Shown piece by piece: positions 25,729 through 36,360 of a DNA stretch of 64,000 bases. This DNA is from Parabacteroides sp. PM6-13 (GTDB taxonomy: Bacteria; Bacteroidota; Bacteroidia; Bacteroidales; Tannerellaceae), in assembly GCF_029892605.1 (NCBI RefSeq), contig NZ_JARXWF010000009.1, forward strand, positions 1-64,000. Direction: 5' to 3'. The notes beneath the pieces were generated by a model, which saw nothing but the letters and a program-made list of their open reading frames with translations, made no database searches and was not told the DNA's origin. A program made the translations under genes and the position numbers. Numbering within the stretch: the stretch's first letter is position 1; every line of letters begins with the position of its first letter.

Positions 25729-28700
25729 ATGAGATATTTATATACGCTTCTTTTTCTATTCGTTTGTTCGGTTTCTCTGTATGCGCAGGCTGTAACTCCT
25801 TATCGTGTGCGGGAATTTGAAACGGAAAAATTAACCTCCCATTTGATCAATAAGATCGTACAAGATCAGTATGGGTTTATCTGGATTGCCACTGACTATG
25901 GATTAAATAAGTTCGATGGCATACATTTTACCCCCTATTTACATAACGATGAAGAGGAAAATTCGCTGTTGTCGGACAACGTCCGCTGTTTGTTGATCGA
26001 CAAAAAAGGAACATTACTGGTGGGCAGCAGTCAGGGATTGCAATATTATGATCCCGATGAAGACGCTTTCAAAACCATAGCTTTCCCCGGAGACAAATCC
26101 TTGCACATCTCTCGAATAATGGAACTTCACACCGGCGAAATATGGGTGACGACTTCCGGCGGAGGCATATTCTCCATTGATCCGGACACGTATGCCGTTC
26201 AATATAAGGATCAGATAACAGAGATAACCGGCCTGCATCCGGGGTATATCTATGAAGATCGCCAACACTTTCTATGGGTTGAAACAGAATTGGGCGATTT
26301 GCTTCGTATTGACCCCGTAACTCATCATTCATTACATTTGGATCACGCTGACATATCGAAGAAAAATATCACAGGCATGCTGGAAGACCAAGACGGGGTT
26401 TTCTATCTCAGCACATCCGCTTCAGTCTATGTCTTCGATCGGGAAAAACAAAATTTCATTTCTTTAAATATTCGTAGCGAGCATGAAGTCGTTATTACGA
26501 ATATCTTTCTAAATAGCCAGGGGACTATTTATGTTACGACAGACGGACAAGGGCTTATGTACATAGACACTCGGTCAGGCAGTGTCTTACCGATTATCGA
26601 CAACAGGTATAACTCATTTATTTATACCACAGCCAGAATACCTGCTATTGCTGAAGACCGGGATCAGAATATATGGTTAGGATGTTTTCAGGAAGGGATA
26701 TTCATGTTACATAATTCTCCTACAGGATTTGAGTTTTGGGAAGTTCCTGACAAAGAGGATCTGCGGGGCAAAAAAGTCACTGTCGTCTCGGAAGACCATG
26801 AAGGGAATATCTGGTATGCGATCAATCGGGAAGGATTGTTTCAATTAAACGACAGAGGGGAAGTCATAGCTGCTTATAAGGATTACACGAAAATAATGGC
26901 CATCTATACAGATTCGCAAAACACTCTATGGGTAAGTTCTTATACGGAAGGGTTGGGGAAATTCAATACGCACACTGGGAAGATAGACTTCCTGCATATC
27001 CCTTTTGACGGGTATTATATGAAAACAATAGCCGAAGGGAGCGATCAGCAGTTATATATCTCTTCGTTTGGACAAGGGTTTATCCGTTATGATATGCAGA
27101 CCCATCAATGGGAGAAGTATGATATGAGACAGTCAGATACAGGACGCGGCAGATTAACCAACAATTGGATAAACTGCATATTGTCGGATTCTGACAATCT
27201 CATCTGGCTGGGACATTACAAAGGCCTTTCCTGTTTTGATCCGCAACATAATCGATTTATAGATTTCAAACAGAAAGATAACTTATCGGAACAAGTCTGC
27301 CTGTCGCTCATTGAGGATGAACAGGGATGGATATGGATCGGAACGTATAACGGGGTGTTTTGCTTCAATAAACAAACAGGTGAATACGCGCAATATACAA
27401 CCGAGAACGGGCTATCGAGTAATGTGATTTGTGGGTTGGCTCACGATGAGGAGGGCAATATATGGTGCAGCACGTTTAATGGCATCAATCAGTTGCAACG
27501 AAAAGATAATCAGATCATCAATTACTATACCGGAAATGGCTTGATGGATAAAAGATATATCCGGGGGGTCTACTTTCAGGGCAATAACAGGATCTATTTC
27601 GGAGGAGATAACGGCATTACCTCTTTCGCTCCAATGGATATAGAAAACCCTCGTTATCAGAATAAAACACTGATAACAGATGTATACATTCATAATAAAC
27701 CAATTAACCGCAAAACAGTATCCGGGAATAAGCCCGTCATCTCTACAAGCCTGTTGGAGGCAGAAGAGTTTAGGTTTTCCTATGAGGATAATACATTTGC
27801 CTTTGCGTTCTCAACGATGGATTTTTTAGACTCTGAAAACATTTATTACTTATATCGTTTGAAAGAATTGAGTGATGAATGGATATCCACCCTGCCCGGA
27901 GTAGGACAGATTGCCTACAATCACTTGAACCCCGGGAAATACACCTTAGAAATTAAAGCATCGAAATATGGTGTTCATTCTCCTGTTAAGCAGGTTTCTA
28001 TCATCATTTCTCCCCCTTGGTACAGAAGCCCGTTAGCCTGGTTTATTTACTTAGTCTTTTTTATCAGCCTGTCATTGTTAGTGGCTAATCTGATCCGCAA
28101 AAAAAGAAAAGAACAAATCAATGAATCAAAACTTCAGTTCTTTATAAATATTTCTCATGAAATCAGGTCGCCGTTGACGTTGGTTATAAGCCCTATGGAG
28201 AAGCTCCTGAAAGAGGATATGGATCCTGCCACACAAAAAATCCTTCAGGGGATGTATCGAAATGCCAACCGTATATTGGATTTGGTCAATCAACTGCTGG
28301 ATATCCGGAAGATTGATAAGGGACAAATGAAACTCCAATATACTAAAACCGATATGGTGAGATTCATCGATGAGATATATAAGGTATTTGAATACCAGGC
28401 GAATAAAAGGGGTATTCATTTTGTTTTCGAATATCAAACAAATGATTTGACTGCCTGGATTGACCGTAGCAACTTCGATAAGGTGTTGATGAATCTATTG
28501 TCGAATGCATTCAAGTATACACTCGACGGAGGAGAGATTATCATCACCCTGGATACAGGTGTTGATAAAACAAACCGGGGAGCCCTGCATCATTATATGG
28601 AAATTAAAATAACGGATTCCGGCATTGGTCTGGAAAAAGAGAAGATCGATAAACTATTCGACAGGTTTTATCAAGGGGAAAACCAGAAAGTGTATATGAA

Positions 28701-29712
28701 TCTTGGCTCCGGGATCGGTTTGAACCTGACGAAAAACCTGGTAAACCTGCATCATGGAACGATCACTGCTCATAACAGGGAAGAGACATCGGGAAGCTGT
28801 TTTGTTATCCGCATTCCTTTAGGTAAAAAACATATAAAGAAAGAGAATTTGACAGAAGAGCTTGAACATCCATACATGCCCAAACAAACCCTACCTATTC
28901 GCAAGGAAAAAGAGAGAGAAAAACTACCCAAGCGGAAAACGAATTATAAAGTATTGATCGTAGATGATGAAGAAGAAATCAGGGAATATCTCGTGCAAGA
29001 ACTAAGAGACTTTTATCATACCCTGACGGCAGTCGACGGACAAGAAGGGCTTCAAATAGCCTTATTGCAACAACCCGATCTCATTATTTCAGATGTTATG
29101 ATGCCGAATTTGGATGGCATCAATTTGGTAAAAAAACTCAAGAGCAATAGTAATACAAGTCATATTCCCGTATTGCTGTTAACCTCCAAAACCGAATTTA
29201 AAGATCGTTTGGATGGATTAAAAAAAGGAGCGGATGCTTATTTAACAAAACCGTTCCTGATAGAAGAATTGCTCACGACGATCACCAATCTGCTTAAGAA
29301 CAGACAACTATTAAAAGGGAAATTCTTAGAAATGCAAAACCAGAAAGACAAAATAAAACCTCCTGCATTAAAATCAAATGATGAAAAGCTGATGGAACGG
29401 ATTATTCACGTAATCAATGACGAATTGGGTAATCCTGATTTAAATGTAGAGTTGTTGGCATCAAGGGTTGGCCTTAGCCGCTCCCAATTACATCGACGGA
29501 TGAAAGAATTGACAGGCATATCGACCATTGATTTCATTCGCAATATTCGTTTAAAACAGGCCGCGATATTACTTAAGGAAAAAAGAATAGATGTTTCACA
29601 GGTGGCATATGCTGTCGGTATTTCTAATCAAGCTTATTTTTCAACCATGTTTAAACGGTTTTATGGTGTTTCGCCTACAGAATATAGTTCGCAAGAGATG
29701 GAGGATATATAG
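25729..29712 (+). CDS. Hybrid two-component system regulator (HTCS) of the xylan loci
   Basis: Single-chain sensor and activator of 1327 aa. A signal peptide (about 1-19, ending LYAQ) leads into a periplasmic double-propeller sensor made of Reg_prop repeats (pattern D..G.IW.GT...GL, for example DQYGFIWIATDYGLNKFDG) and a Y_Y_Y Ig domain near 690-765. One membrane helix lies at about 768-792. The cytoplasmic part has a histidine kinase (FFINISHEIRSPLT, histidine about 810; N-box DKVLMNLLSNAFKYT; GSGIGLNLTKNL), a receiver (VLIVDDEEE; LIISDVMMPNLDG, aspartate about 1121) and an AraC-type DNA-binding domain (about 1223-1321). HTCS proteins bind oligosaccharides directly and switch on adjacent loci. 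This one lies between two xylan loci and probably controls both. Confidence 0.93.
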   Translation: MRYLYTLLFLFVCSVSLYAQAVTPYRVREFETEKLTSHLINKIVQDQYGFIWIATDYGLNKFDGIHFTPYLHNDEEENSLLSDNVRCLLIDKKGTLLVGSSQGLQYYDPDEDAFKTIAFPGDKSLHISRIMELHTGEIWVTTSGGGIFSIDPDTYAVQYKDQITEITGLHPGYIYEDRQHFLWVETELGDLLRIDPVTHHSLHLDHADISKKNITGMLEDQDGVFYLSTSASVYVFDREKQNFISLNIRSEHEVVITNIFLNSQGTIYVTTDGQGLMYIDTRSGSVLPIIDNRYNSFIYTTARIPAIAEDRDQNIWLGCFQEGIFMLHNSPTGFEFWEVPDKEDLRGKKVTVVSEDHEGNIWYAINREGLFQLNDRGEVIAAYKDYTKIMAIYTDSQNTLWVSSYTEGLGKFNTHTGKIDFLHIPFDGYYMKTIAEGSDQQLYISSFGQGFIRYDMQTHQWEKYDMRQSDTGRGRLTNNWINCILSDSDNLIWLGHYKGLSCFDPQHNRFIDFKQKDNLSEQVCLSLIEDEQGWIWIGTYNGVFCFNKQTGEYAQYTTENGLSSNVICGLAHDEEGNIWCSTFNGINQLQRKDNQIINYYTGNGLMDKRYIRGVYFQGNNRIYFGGDNGITSFAPMDIENPRYQNKTLITDVYIHNKPINRKTVSGNKPVISTSLLEAEEFRFSYEDNTFAFAFSTMDFLDSENIYYLYRLKELSDEWISTLPGVGQIAYNHLNPGKYTLEIKASKYGVHSPVKQVSIIISPPWYRSPLAWFIYLVFFISLSLLVANLIRKKRKEQINESKLQFFINISHEIRSPLTLVISPMEKLLKEDMDPATQKILQGMYRNANRILDLVNQLLDIRKIDKGQMKLQYTKTDMVRFIDEIYKVFEYQANKRGIHFVFEYQTNDLTAWIDRSNFDKVLMNLLSNAFKYTLDGGEIIITLDTGVDKTNRGALHHYMEIKITDSGIGLEKEKIDKLFDRFYQGENQKVYMNLGSGIGLNLTKNLVNLHHGTITAHNREETSGSCFVIRIPLGKKHIKKENLTEELEHPYMPKQTLPIRKEKEREKLPKRKTNYKVLIVDDEEEIREYLVQELRDFYHTLTAVDGQEGLQIALLQQPDLIISDVMMPNLDGINLVKKLKSNSNTSHIPVLLLTSKTEFKDRLDGLKKGADAYLTKPFLIEELLTTITNLLKNRQLLKGKFLEMQNQKDKIKPPALKSNDEKLMERIIHVINDELGNPDLNVELLASRVGLSRSQLHRRMKELTGISTIDFIRNIRLKQAAILLKEKRIDVSQVAYAVGISNQAYFSTMFKRFYGVSPTEYSSQEMEDI

Positions 29713-29716
29713 GAAT

Positions 29717-29753
29717 AAAAGAGGGTGTGTCAAAAGCTGACACACCCTCTTTT
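29717..29753. terminator. Bidirectional intrinsic terminator
   Basis: A perfect 16-bp stem, AAAAGAGGGTGTGTCA paired with its complement, encloses a five-base loop. The A-run and T-run at its ends let it work on both strands. It lies between the converging ends of the HTCS and GH3 genes, four bases after the HTCS stop. Confidence 0.93.
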
Positions 29754-29774
29754 ATTAGTCAATTCCTTCGGTTG

Positions 29775-32414
29775 TTACTCAACCGTTACATCCACCTTTT
29801 TCAGGCCTGCATCGGCGGAGGTGCCACCATAGAGGATGGTGTAGCTGCCGCTTTTGGCTACCAGGCCGTTGGCTGCTTCGTCGTAGAATTCGAAGGCGTC
29901 GGGACGGATGGTTAATTCCAGGGTTTTCGTCTGGCCGGCATCGATGTAGACGCGTTCGAAGGCACGCAAAGACTTCACCGGAGCTGCCGGGTCGTTGTTG
30001 CGCTTCACATATACCTGTACCACTTCGTCGCCCCCTTTATCAGATGCGTTGGTGACGGGGATGGAGATGGTCGCGCCTTTCGTTGCTTTGATCTTGTTGG
30101 CGATCTTTGCCTGTCCGTAATCGAATTGGGCATAACTCAATCCGTGTCCGAAAGGATAAAGCGGCGCTTCGGTCATGTAGCGGTAGGTGCGTCCGGTCAT
30201 GTGGTAGTTTTCAAATCCCTGGCGAGCCGGGTCGTCGGTCTTTTCCAGGGCGTTATCGAGCTGTTCGAGCGTTTTGTAGAAGGTCACCGGTAGACGTCCT
30301 GCCGGGTTATAATCGCCAAACAACACATCGGCTACGGCTGTTCCGGCTGCTTGTCCGCCATACCAGGCACACAACAGGGCATCGTAGTTCTTTTCATCCT
30401 GTTCCAGAGCCAGCGAGCTACCGGTACACAAGACGAACACCACCGGTTTGCCTGTCTTCTTCAGATCGGCCAAAATGCGGCGTTGCACACCGGGAAGATC
30501 AATCGATACCTTATCACCACCCTTGAAACCTTCCGCGCTTACCGGCATTTCTTCGCCTTCCAAACGGGGAGAGAGTCCTCCGGCATAAATAATAACATCA
30601 ACGTCTTTGATGCGGTTGGTCAGTTCGGTGAACTCAGCCCGTTCCTTGCGGTAGACAGAGAAGTCGATGCTTACGCGACGACCGGTCTGGGCATGTTCCA
30701 GTTTCACTTTATATGTTTTTCCTTTTTCCACATTCAACGGATATTCGGAAGGCACACTGGCTTCGCGTCCCGATTGCGTCATCACCTCTTTGTCATTGAT
30801 AAAGAGGGTGTACTTATCGGAAGTGCGGGCAGAGAATACCACTTGTCCGGTATAAGGAGCCGTAAACAGACCGGTGATCCGGGTGGAGGTGTTATCCATA
30901 TTAACACCTTGTGCCAATGCGGTACCGCCTGAGTTGTTGTAGTTGATGCCTTCGGCATTGATCACGGTGGCAACCGGTTGTCCGTCAAAGGTATTGTTGT
31001 TGTAGAAGTCAACTTTTAAGCCCTTACTACCATTCGCTTCGCTTGTGAAGCCTTCATAAAGAGAGGTTCTTACCCACGGGTCTACCAGGTCGCAGCCTTT
31101 GTCGTAGATGATCTCTGCGTTCGGCAGTTTGGCTTTGATACCGTCCAGAATAGTCACGGTGGAAGAGGGGAATCCGTTGTAGTTACCCCACAACATCACG
31201 CTGTCGGCTGCATTCGGACCGATCACGGCAATGCGTTTGATATCTTTCTTCAGCGGCAATACATTGTTATTGTTCTTCAATAAGGTCATCGATTCACGGG
31301 CTACCTTGAGCGCTTGTGCGCGATGCTTTTCAGAGTCTACGATAGAATAAGGCAGATTGCTCCAGGGCACTAATTCCACCGGATCCAGCATACCCAGTTC
31401 GAACCAGCCACGCAATACGCGACGAAGCGATTCGTCTACCTGCGCTTCGGTAATCAGGCCTCTTTCCATAGAGAGCACCAGATTTTCATACACGCTACCA
31501 CACTCCAGGTCGGTGGTGTGGATCACCGCATCGGCTGCTGCCGCTGCCGCGTCTTCATGGGTCGCGTGGTTGTTCGGCAAGAAGAAGTCGTTGATCGCCC
31601 AACAGTCGGATACGACCATACCGTCGAACTTCCATTGATTGCGCAGGATATCGTTCAATAACACATCGCTACCGCAACAGGGCTGTCCTTCGTAAGCATT
31701 ATAGGCACACATCACCTCGCGCACGTTTCCTTCCTGCACCAACGCCTGGAAGGCAGGCAGATAGGTTTCCCACAGGTCGCGTCCCGTAGCAATGGCATCA
31801 TAGGAGTGGCGGTTCCATTCCGGTCCACTATGCACGGCATAATGCTTCGCGCAGGCATGCGATTTGTAATAATTGGGATCGCTTCCCTGCAAGCCCTTCA
31901 CGGCAGCTACGCCCAGACGTGCCGTCAGGTAAGGGTCTTCCCCATAGGTTTCCTGTCCACGGCCCCAGCGCGGATCACGGAAGATGTTGATATTAGGAGT
32001 CCAGAAGGTCAATCCGTAATAGCGTCCATGGTTATCTTCCCGCATCGCTTCGTTGTATTTGGCACGTGCTTCGTCGGAGATAATATCGAAGGTCTCCAAA
32101 TGACCCGCTTCGTTCCAGGCCGCCGCCATACCGATAGCCTGCGGAAATACAGTAGCACGTCCGGCACGGGCTACGCCATGCAAGGCTTCGTTCCACCAGT
32201 CGTAGGCGGGGATACCCAGGCGTTCGACCGGTTTAGAAGAGTTAATCATCAAGCCGGCTTTTTCCTCCGGCGTAAGCAAACTAAGCAGGTTCTCTACCCG
32301 TTTGTCGATCGGCAGCTTCGGATCTTGAAACGGATACTCATATTTTTGCGCACAACCGGGCAAAAACAGGATGGCAATACATGCCAGCATAGGAATAAAC
32401 AACTGTTTCTTCAT
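29775..32414 (-). CDS. GH3 beta-xylosidase/beta-glucosidase with PA14 domain, lipoprotein
   Basis: Exo-acting retaining glycosidase of 879 aa, probably a beta-xylosidase finishing xylo-oligosaccharides. A lipobox FLPGC gives cysteine about 21. The N-terminal barrel shows YDWWNEALHGVARAG, TFWTPNINIFRDPRWGRGQETYGEDP, KHYAVHSGPEWNRHSYDA and nucleophile VVSDCWAIND (aspartate about 270; the usual SDW is SDC here). The alpha/beta sandwich is interrupted at about 450-590 by a PA14 domain (INAEGINYN...). A fibronectin-like C-terminal domain follows (VQVYVKRNNDPAAPVKSLRAFERVYI). The HGVARAG motif and the PA14 insertion are characteristic of xylan-type GH3. It is the last gene of locus B, 56 bases after GH95. 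Confidence 0.92.
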   Translation of the reverse strand: MKKQLFIPMLACIAILFLPGCAQKYEYPFQDPKLPIDKRVENLLSLLTPEEKAGLMINSSKPVERLGIPAYDWWNEALHGVARAGRATVFPQAIGMAAAWNEAGHLETFDIISDEARAKYNEAMREDNHGRYYGLTFWTPNINIFRDPRWGRGQETYGEDPYLTARLGVAAVKGLQGSDPNYYKSHACAKHYAVHSGPEWNRHSYDAIATGRDLWETYLPAFQALVQEGNVREVMCAYNAYEGQPCCGSDVLLNDILRNQWKFDGMVVSDCWAINDFFLPNNHATHEDAAAAAADAVIHTTDLECGSVYENLVLSMERGLITEAQVDESLRRVLRGWFELGMLDPVELVPWSNLPYSIVDSEKHRAQALKVARESMTLLKNNNNVLPLKKDIKRIAVIGPNAADSVMLWGNYNGFPSSTVTILDGIKAKLPNAEIIYDKGCDLVDPWVRTSLYEGFTSEANGSKGLKVDFYNNNTFDGQPVATVINAEGINYNNSGGTALAQGVNMDNTSTRITGLFTAPYTGQVVFSARTSDKYTLFINDKEVMTQSGREASVPSEYPLNVEKGKTYKVKLEHAQTGRRVSIDFSVYRKERAEFTELTNRIKDVDVIIYAGGLSPRLEGEEMPVSAEGFKGGDKVSIDLPGVQRRILADLKKTGKPVVFVLCTGSSLALEQDEKNYDALLCAWYGGQAAGTAVADVLFGDYNPAGRLPVTFYKTLEQLDNALEKTDDPARQGFENYHMTGRTYRYMTEAPLYPFGHGLSYAQFDYGQAKIANKIKATKGATISIPVTNASDKGGDEVVQVYVKRNNDPAAPVKSLRAFERVYIDAGQTKTLELTIRPDAFEFYDEAANGLVAKSGSYTILYGGTSADAGLKKVDVTVE

Positions 32415-32470
32415 ATATCTATCTTTTTTAATAATAATTCATTCTCAACAGATGATCCGCATGGATACTA

Positions 32471-34897
32471 TTAAAGTCTGGTGACGGTATAGCTCTTTCC
32501 GGCTTCCGTTTGTATATCGTATTCGTATATACGATTCAATACAGGGTACTGCGGACTGTCGATCTCTTTGGTCACCAATGGATCACTGATAGCCGGACGC
32601 ATATAGAACGGGTTCGGGTTTTCGCCTTTCGCCTCTTTCAGCCCCTCTCCTTTCAAAGGAACGTAAGAGCGGAGACGCAGGTTTCCACCAAGCGCTGAGG
32701 TGATCGTTGCTTTTTCCAACTGAATACCATCCCATGTGATATCTACCTCAAATCCGCCGCGTGCCTTCAAGCCGCTGATGCTTCCCGTGCGCCATTCGTC
32801 GGGTATGGCAGGCAATAGATGAACCGCTCCGTCATGGCTTTGCATCAACATCTCAGCAATTCCCGCCGTGTATCCGAAGTTGCCATCGATCTGGAAGGGC
32901 GGATGGGCGTCGAACAGGTTGACATAGGTTCGTCCGTTCCGATTGCCGGGCTCCACCAATACCAGCATATTTTTGATGATTTTATAGGCATGATTCCCAT
33001 CGAGCAGGCGTGCCCACAGGTTTATCTTCCAGCCGATAGACCAACCGGTAGCCATATCTCCGCGGTAAACGAGCGAGTTCTTCGCTGCCTGGAACAGGGT
33101 CGGATGCGTATAAGGTGATATCTGATTGGATGGATAGAGACCATACAAATGAGACACATGGCGGTGTTCGTTTTTCGGATCATCGGCATCTTCCAGCCAT
33201 TCCTGCAACTGATTGTAGCGTCCTATCTGCATCGGAGCAAGGCGACGGATCATCTTATCCAATTTATCGGCATAGGCCGCTTCTTTGCCCAGGATCAGGC
33301 AAGCCTGGCGAGTTCTGGTAAGAATGTCGAAGGCGATCTGATTGTCCATCGTACATCCGGCAACGATCGTCGAAGGACCCGGCCCGTGTTCGGGCGAAGT
33401 AGAGGGAGAGGTAACCATCCATTTGTAAACAGGATGTTCCACCAGGAAGTCTAAGAAGAAGTCGGCCGAGCCTTTCAACACCGGATAAACCTCTTCCAAA
33501 AATGCTTTGTCACCTGTATAGAGATAATGCTCCCAGAGATGTTGTGCCAGCCAGGCGCCTCCGTTGGGCCACATGCCCCAGGCAGCCGCATCGACCACCC
33601 CGCAGCTACGCCATATATCGGTATTATGATGAGCCACCCATCCGTTGCAATCATACATCTCACGGGCTGTCTTAGCTCCCGTTACCGACATATCTTTCAA
33701 CATTTGGAATAGTGGCTGATGCGTTTCACTCAGATTAGTCACCTCTGCCGGCCAGTAGTTCATCTCGGCATTGATGTTTATCGTGTATTTTCCATCCCAG
33801 GGAGCCAACAGGTTGTTGTTCCAAATACCCTGCAGGTTGGCTGCTTGTCCGCCCGGCTGTGAGGAGCAGATCAATAGATAGCGTCCGTATTGGAACATCA
33901 ACGCAGCCAGGGAGATATCTTCGCCTTGATTGAAATTCTTCACGCGGATATGGGTTTCTGCCTCAGCTGCCGGCGATGTGCCGAGATCCAGCTTCACGCG
34001 GTCGAATTGTTTCCGGTAATAATCGATATGATCGGCTTTGGCCTTGTCGTACGGGTTCTTCTGTGCATTCTTTAGATAGGCTGTGGCCTTTTTCGTCGGG
34101 TTTCCACTGACGTCTTTATAGTTAACGAAATTGGTGGCGGCTGAGATATAGATTGTTGCCACCGTGGCGTTGGCGACTGTTATTTTATCGGACTCAACGG
34201 TTACCTTCCCGCCTTCTGTCTTGATGGACGTTTGCGTTTCCAGGCGGATAGCACCGGGTATCTCTTCATGTTCTTGTCCATGGCCTGTAAGGATTAGTTT
34301 TCCGTCTTTCTTTGAGACGGCATGTTCTTTCAAGGGTGTTTGATAGCCTGCGGAGAAAGAGAGTGCCCCCTCTTTGTCGGCTGTCAAACGAACCAGGATC
34401 ACCTGGTCGGTGAATGAGGTGAAGACTTCGCGGGTATAGGTCACCTCGCCTACTTTATAGCGAACCGTTGCCACCGCGTTTTGCAGGTTCAGGTCACGGT
34501 AATAATCGGTATATGCGTCGTGCCCGTCGAACGAGAGCATCAGGCTACCGATTGTCTGGTAAGGCATACCGTTTTGCGGTGTCTTGAATTCTTCGTTTAT
34601 CATTTTTTCTGCCTCTACATTCTTTCCGGCGAATATGAGTTCGCGCACCTTCGCCAGCGCATGTATGGCATTGGGCTGATTGTTGTCGTGAGGCCCACCA
34701 CCCCAAACCGTCTCTTCGTTGAGTTGCAACTCTTCGTTGGCCGGATTACCATACACCATCACGCCCAGGCGCGAGTTTCCAAGAGGCAACGCTTCCACCC
34801 ATTCCTTGGCAGGGGAAGCATACCATAATTTCAACTCCTCCGCCATCGTATAAGCAGAGATAATCAGTAAACTAAATAATAAGCAAAGTCTTTTCAT
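32471..34897 (-). CDS. GH95 alpha-L-galactosidase/alpha-L-fucosidase
   Basis: Exported 808-aa GH95 enzyme (signal peptide about 1-19, ending TMAEE). Family signatures are [44 protein letters not shown], the (alpha/alpha)6 barrel segments [29 protein letters not shown] and [25 protein letters not shown], and the C-terminal [22 protein letters not shown]95 enzymes invert alpha-1,2-L-fucose or L-galactose linkages. In a glucuronoarabinoxylan locus, removal of terminal L-galactose from xylan side chains, as known for a Bacteroides ovatus xylan-locus GH95, is the likelier role; this is inferred from context. A terminator and a -7 box separate it from the upstream GH43, so GH95 and GH3 may form their own unit. 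Confidence 0.9.
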   Translation of the reverse strand: MKRLCLLFSLLIISAYTMAEELKLWYASPAKEWVEALPLGNSRLGVMVYGNPANEELQLNEETVWGGGPHDNNQPNAIHALAKVRELIFAGKNVEAEKMINEEFKTPQNGMPYQTIGSLMLSFDGHDAYTDYYRDLNLQNAVATVRYKVGEVTYTREVFTSFTDQVILVRLTADKEGALSFSAGYQTPLKEHAVSKKDGKLILTGHGQEHEEIPGAIRLETQTSIKTEGGKVTVESDKITVANATVATIYISAATNFVNYKDVSGNPTKKATAYLKNAQKNPYDKAKADHIDYYRKQFDRVKLDLGTSPAAEAETHIRVKNFNQGEDISLAALMFQYGRYLLICSSQPGGQAANLQGIWNNNLLAPWDGKYTININAEMNYWPAEVTNLSETHQPLFQMLKDMSVTGAKTAREMYDCNGWVAHHNTDIWRSCGVVDAAAWGMWPNGGAWLAQHLWEHYLYTGDKAFLEEVYPVLKGSADFFLDFLVEHPVYKWMVTSPSTSPEHGPGPSTIVAGCTMDNQIAFDILTRTRQACLILGKEAAYADKLDKMIRRLAPMQIGRYNQLQEWLEDADDPKNEHRHVSHLYGLYPSNQISPYTHPTLFQAAKNSLVYRGDMATGWSIGWKINLWARLLDGNHAYKIIKNMLVLVEPGNRNGRTYVNLFDAHPPFQIDGNFGYTAGIAEMLMQSHDGAVHLLPAIPDEWRTGSISGLKARGGFEVDITWDGIQLEKATITSALGGNLRLRSYVPLKGEGLKEAKGENPNPFYMRPAISDPLVTKEIDSPQYPVLNRIYEYDIQTEAGKSYTVTRL

Positions 34898-34929
34898 GAT
34901 TTCTTTTATTTCTATTGTTTCTCGTCTGC

Positions 34930-34937
34930 CAAAATTA
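34930..34937 (-). promoter_or_regulatory. Candidate -7 box for GH95-GH3
   Basis: The minus strand reads TAATTTTG (TAnnTTTG) just downstream of the terminator hairpin at 34952-34987 and about 33 bases before the GH95 start. Its position after a terminator makes a separate transcript plausible. Confidence 0.4.
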
Positions 34938-34951
34938 TCAAAATAAAATGA

Positions 34952-34987
34952 TTATTAGGGGCTGACCCAAGGGTCAACCCCTAATAA
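34952..34987 (-). terminator. Hairpin terminator after GH43-CBM6
   Basis: A 17-bp stem (TTATTAGGGG-TGACCC and its complement) has one mismatch and a two-base loop. A- and T-rich flanks follow. It lies nine bases after the GH43-CBM6 stop on the minus strand and splits locus B into at least two units. Confidence 0.8.
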
Positions 34988-34995
34988 ACTCCTAT

Positions 34996-36360
34996 TTATT
35001 CAAAACTCATCCAGTCGATCTCGATTTTACCATTTCCTTTGAGCCCAACCCATAGGTTCTGCATCCCTTTGGGTTTGCCGGTTACCGGTGCGTCAAGCAC
35101 GATCCAGTCGAAATGGCCGGGCACATTCACTTCGGAGATCAATGCGCCATTAGCACCTCCTGTCCGAACCTCCAGCGTAACACCTCTCTCGGCAAACACG
35201 CGGATTTTTGCCTTGGCGGGTGTTTGTTGTCCGAAATCAACACTGTTGTATTGTACCCAAGCTCCTTCGCCGGTCAGAACGGTCTTCCAGCCTTTGAACT
35301 TATCGAAGCGATCCAGGTATTTTATCTCTGCTCCCTTTTCACTCAGGTGGCTGTAACGATCCAGTTGGATTTCTTTTTTCGCACAGGTCACCCCTATACC
35401 GCGCAGGGTGGGTGTTACCTTTTGGATAGTACCGTCAGCATTGAAATTGAGCGAGTCGGCACGCATCGAACGGTTCTTGTCGAATTCGGGTGAAAAATCG
35501 TTGTGGTGGTAGAACAGATACCATTGGTCTTTGAACTCAACGATCGAATGGTGGTTGGTCCAGCATCCGTCAGCCCATTCATCCATAATGATTCCTTTGT
35601 ATTCAAAAGGACCCATCGGAGAGTCACCGATGCAATACACCAAAGCCTCTGTATTCTCTATAACCCAAGGGAAGGTATAGTAATATTTGCCGTTGCGTTC
35701 AAACAGGAAAGGACCCTCTTTCAATCCTCCGCCTGCCGGCAGTCCTTCGATACGCTTCGGTTCGGAAGCCAGTTCAAGCAGGTTGTCTTTCAGCTTGGCC
35801 ACAAACATACCGCCGCCACACCAATAGATATAAGCCTGTCCGTCTTTGTCGATAAAGGTACAGGGGTCGATGCCACGTACGCCTTTGATCGGCTCGGCCT
35901 GCGGAATGAAAGGACCGTAAGGCTTATCGGCAATAGCGACTCCGATCATCGAGCCTCTGCCAAGGGCCGGATCACCGGCTGCTGCCGGGAAATAGAAATA
36001 GTATTTACCGTCTTTATAGATACAGTCGGGTGCCCACATGGTATATGAGCTTGCATCGACCCAAGGCACCTTAGCCTGGTCTACAATCACGCCGTGGTCG
36101 GTCCAGTCGGTCAGGTTCTCGGAAGAGAACACATGATAGTCGGGCATACAGAACCATTCCGACAGCTTTTCGATCGGACTGGGGATGTCATGCGAAGGAT
36201 ATACATAGATTTTCCCTTCGAACACTCTTGCCGTTGGGTCGGCTGTAAACTGGCCGGTGACAAGCGGATTCTGCGCGTGTAGGGAACCGACAATCCATAA
36301 TAGGCATGACAATAGTAATAGTGATTTTTTTCTCATGGTAATTCTTTTTAAAATGTTCAT
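34996..36360 (-). CDS. GH43 glycosidase with C-terminal CBM6
   Basis: Exported 454-aa enzyme. The GH43 propeller runs from about 30 to 320: base aspartate in FTADPTARVFEGKIYVYPSHD, RGIDPCTFIDKDGQAYIYWCGGG, and acid glutamate in LKEGPFLFERNGKYY. A CBM6-like sandwich (about 345-454) ends VGLKGNGKIEIDWMSFE and would bind xylan or oligosaccharide ends. It is probably an alpha-L-arabinofuranosidase or xylosidase on arabinoxylan; specificity is not resolved. The ATG at 36360 overlaps the stop of the GH8-GH67 gene (TAATG), suggesting coupled translation. An internal ATG at 36336 would give a more compact signal peptide (MRKKSLLLLS...) and may be the true start. Confidence 0.88.
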   Translation of the reverse strand: MNILKRITMRKKSLLLLSCLLWIVGSLHAQNPLVTGQFTADPTARVFEGKIYVYPSHDIPSPIEKLSEWFCMPDYHVFSSENLTDWTDHGVIVDQAKVPWVDASSYTMWAPDCIYKDGKYYFYFPAAAGDPALGRGSMIGVAIADKPYGPFIPQAEPIKGVRGIDPCTFIDKDGQAYIYWCGGGMFVAKLKDNLLELASEPKRIEGLPAGGGLKEGPFLFERNGKYYYTFPWVIENTEALVYCIGDSPMGPFEYKGIIMDEWADGCWTNHHSIVEFKDQWYLFYHHNDFSPEFDKNRSMRADSLNFNADGTIQKVTPTLRGIGVTCAKKEIQLDRYSHLSEKGAEIKYLDRFDKFKGWKTVLTGEGAWVQYNSVDFGQQTPAKAKIRVFAERGVTLEVRTGGANGALISEVNVPGHFDWIVLDAPVTGKPKGMQNLWVGLKGNGKIEIDWMSFE

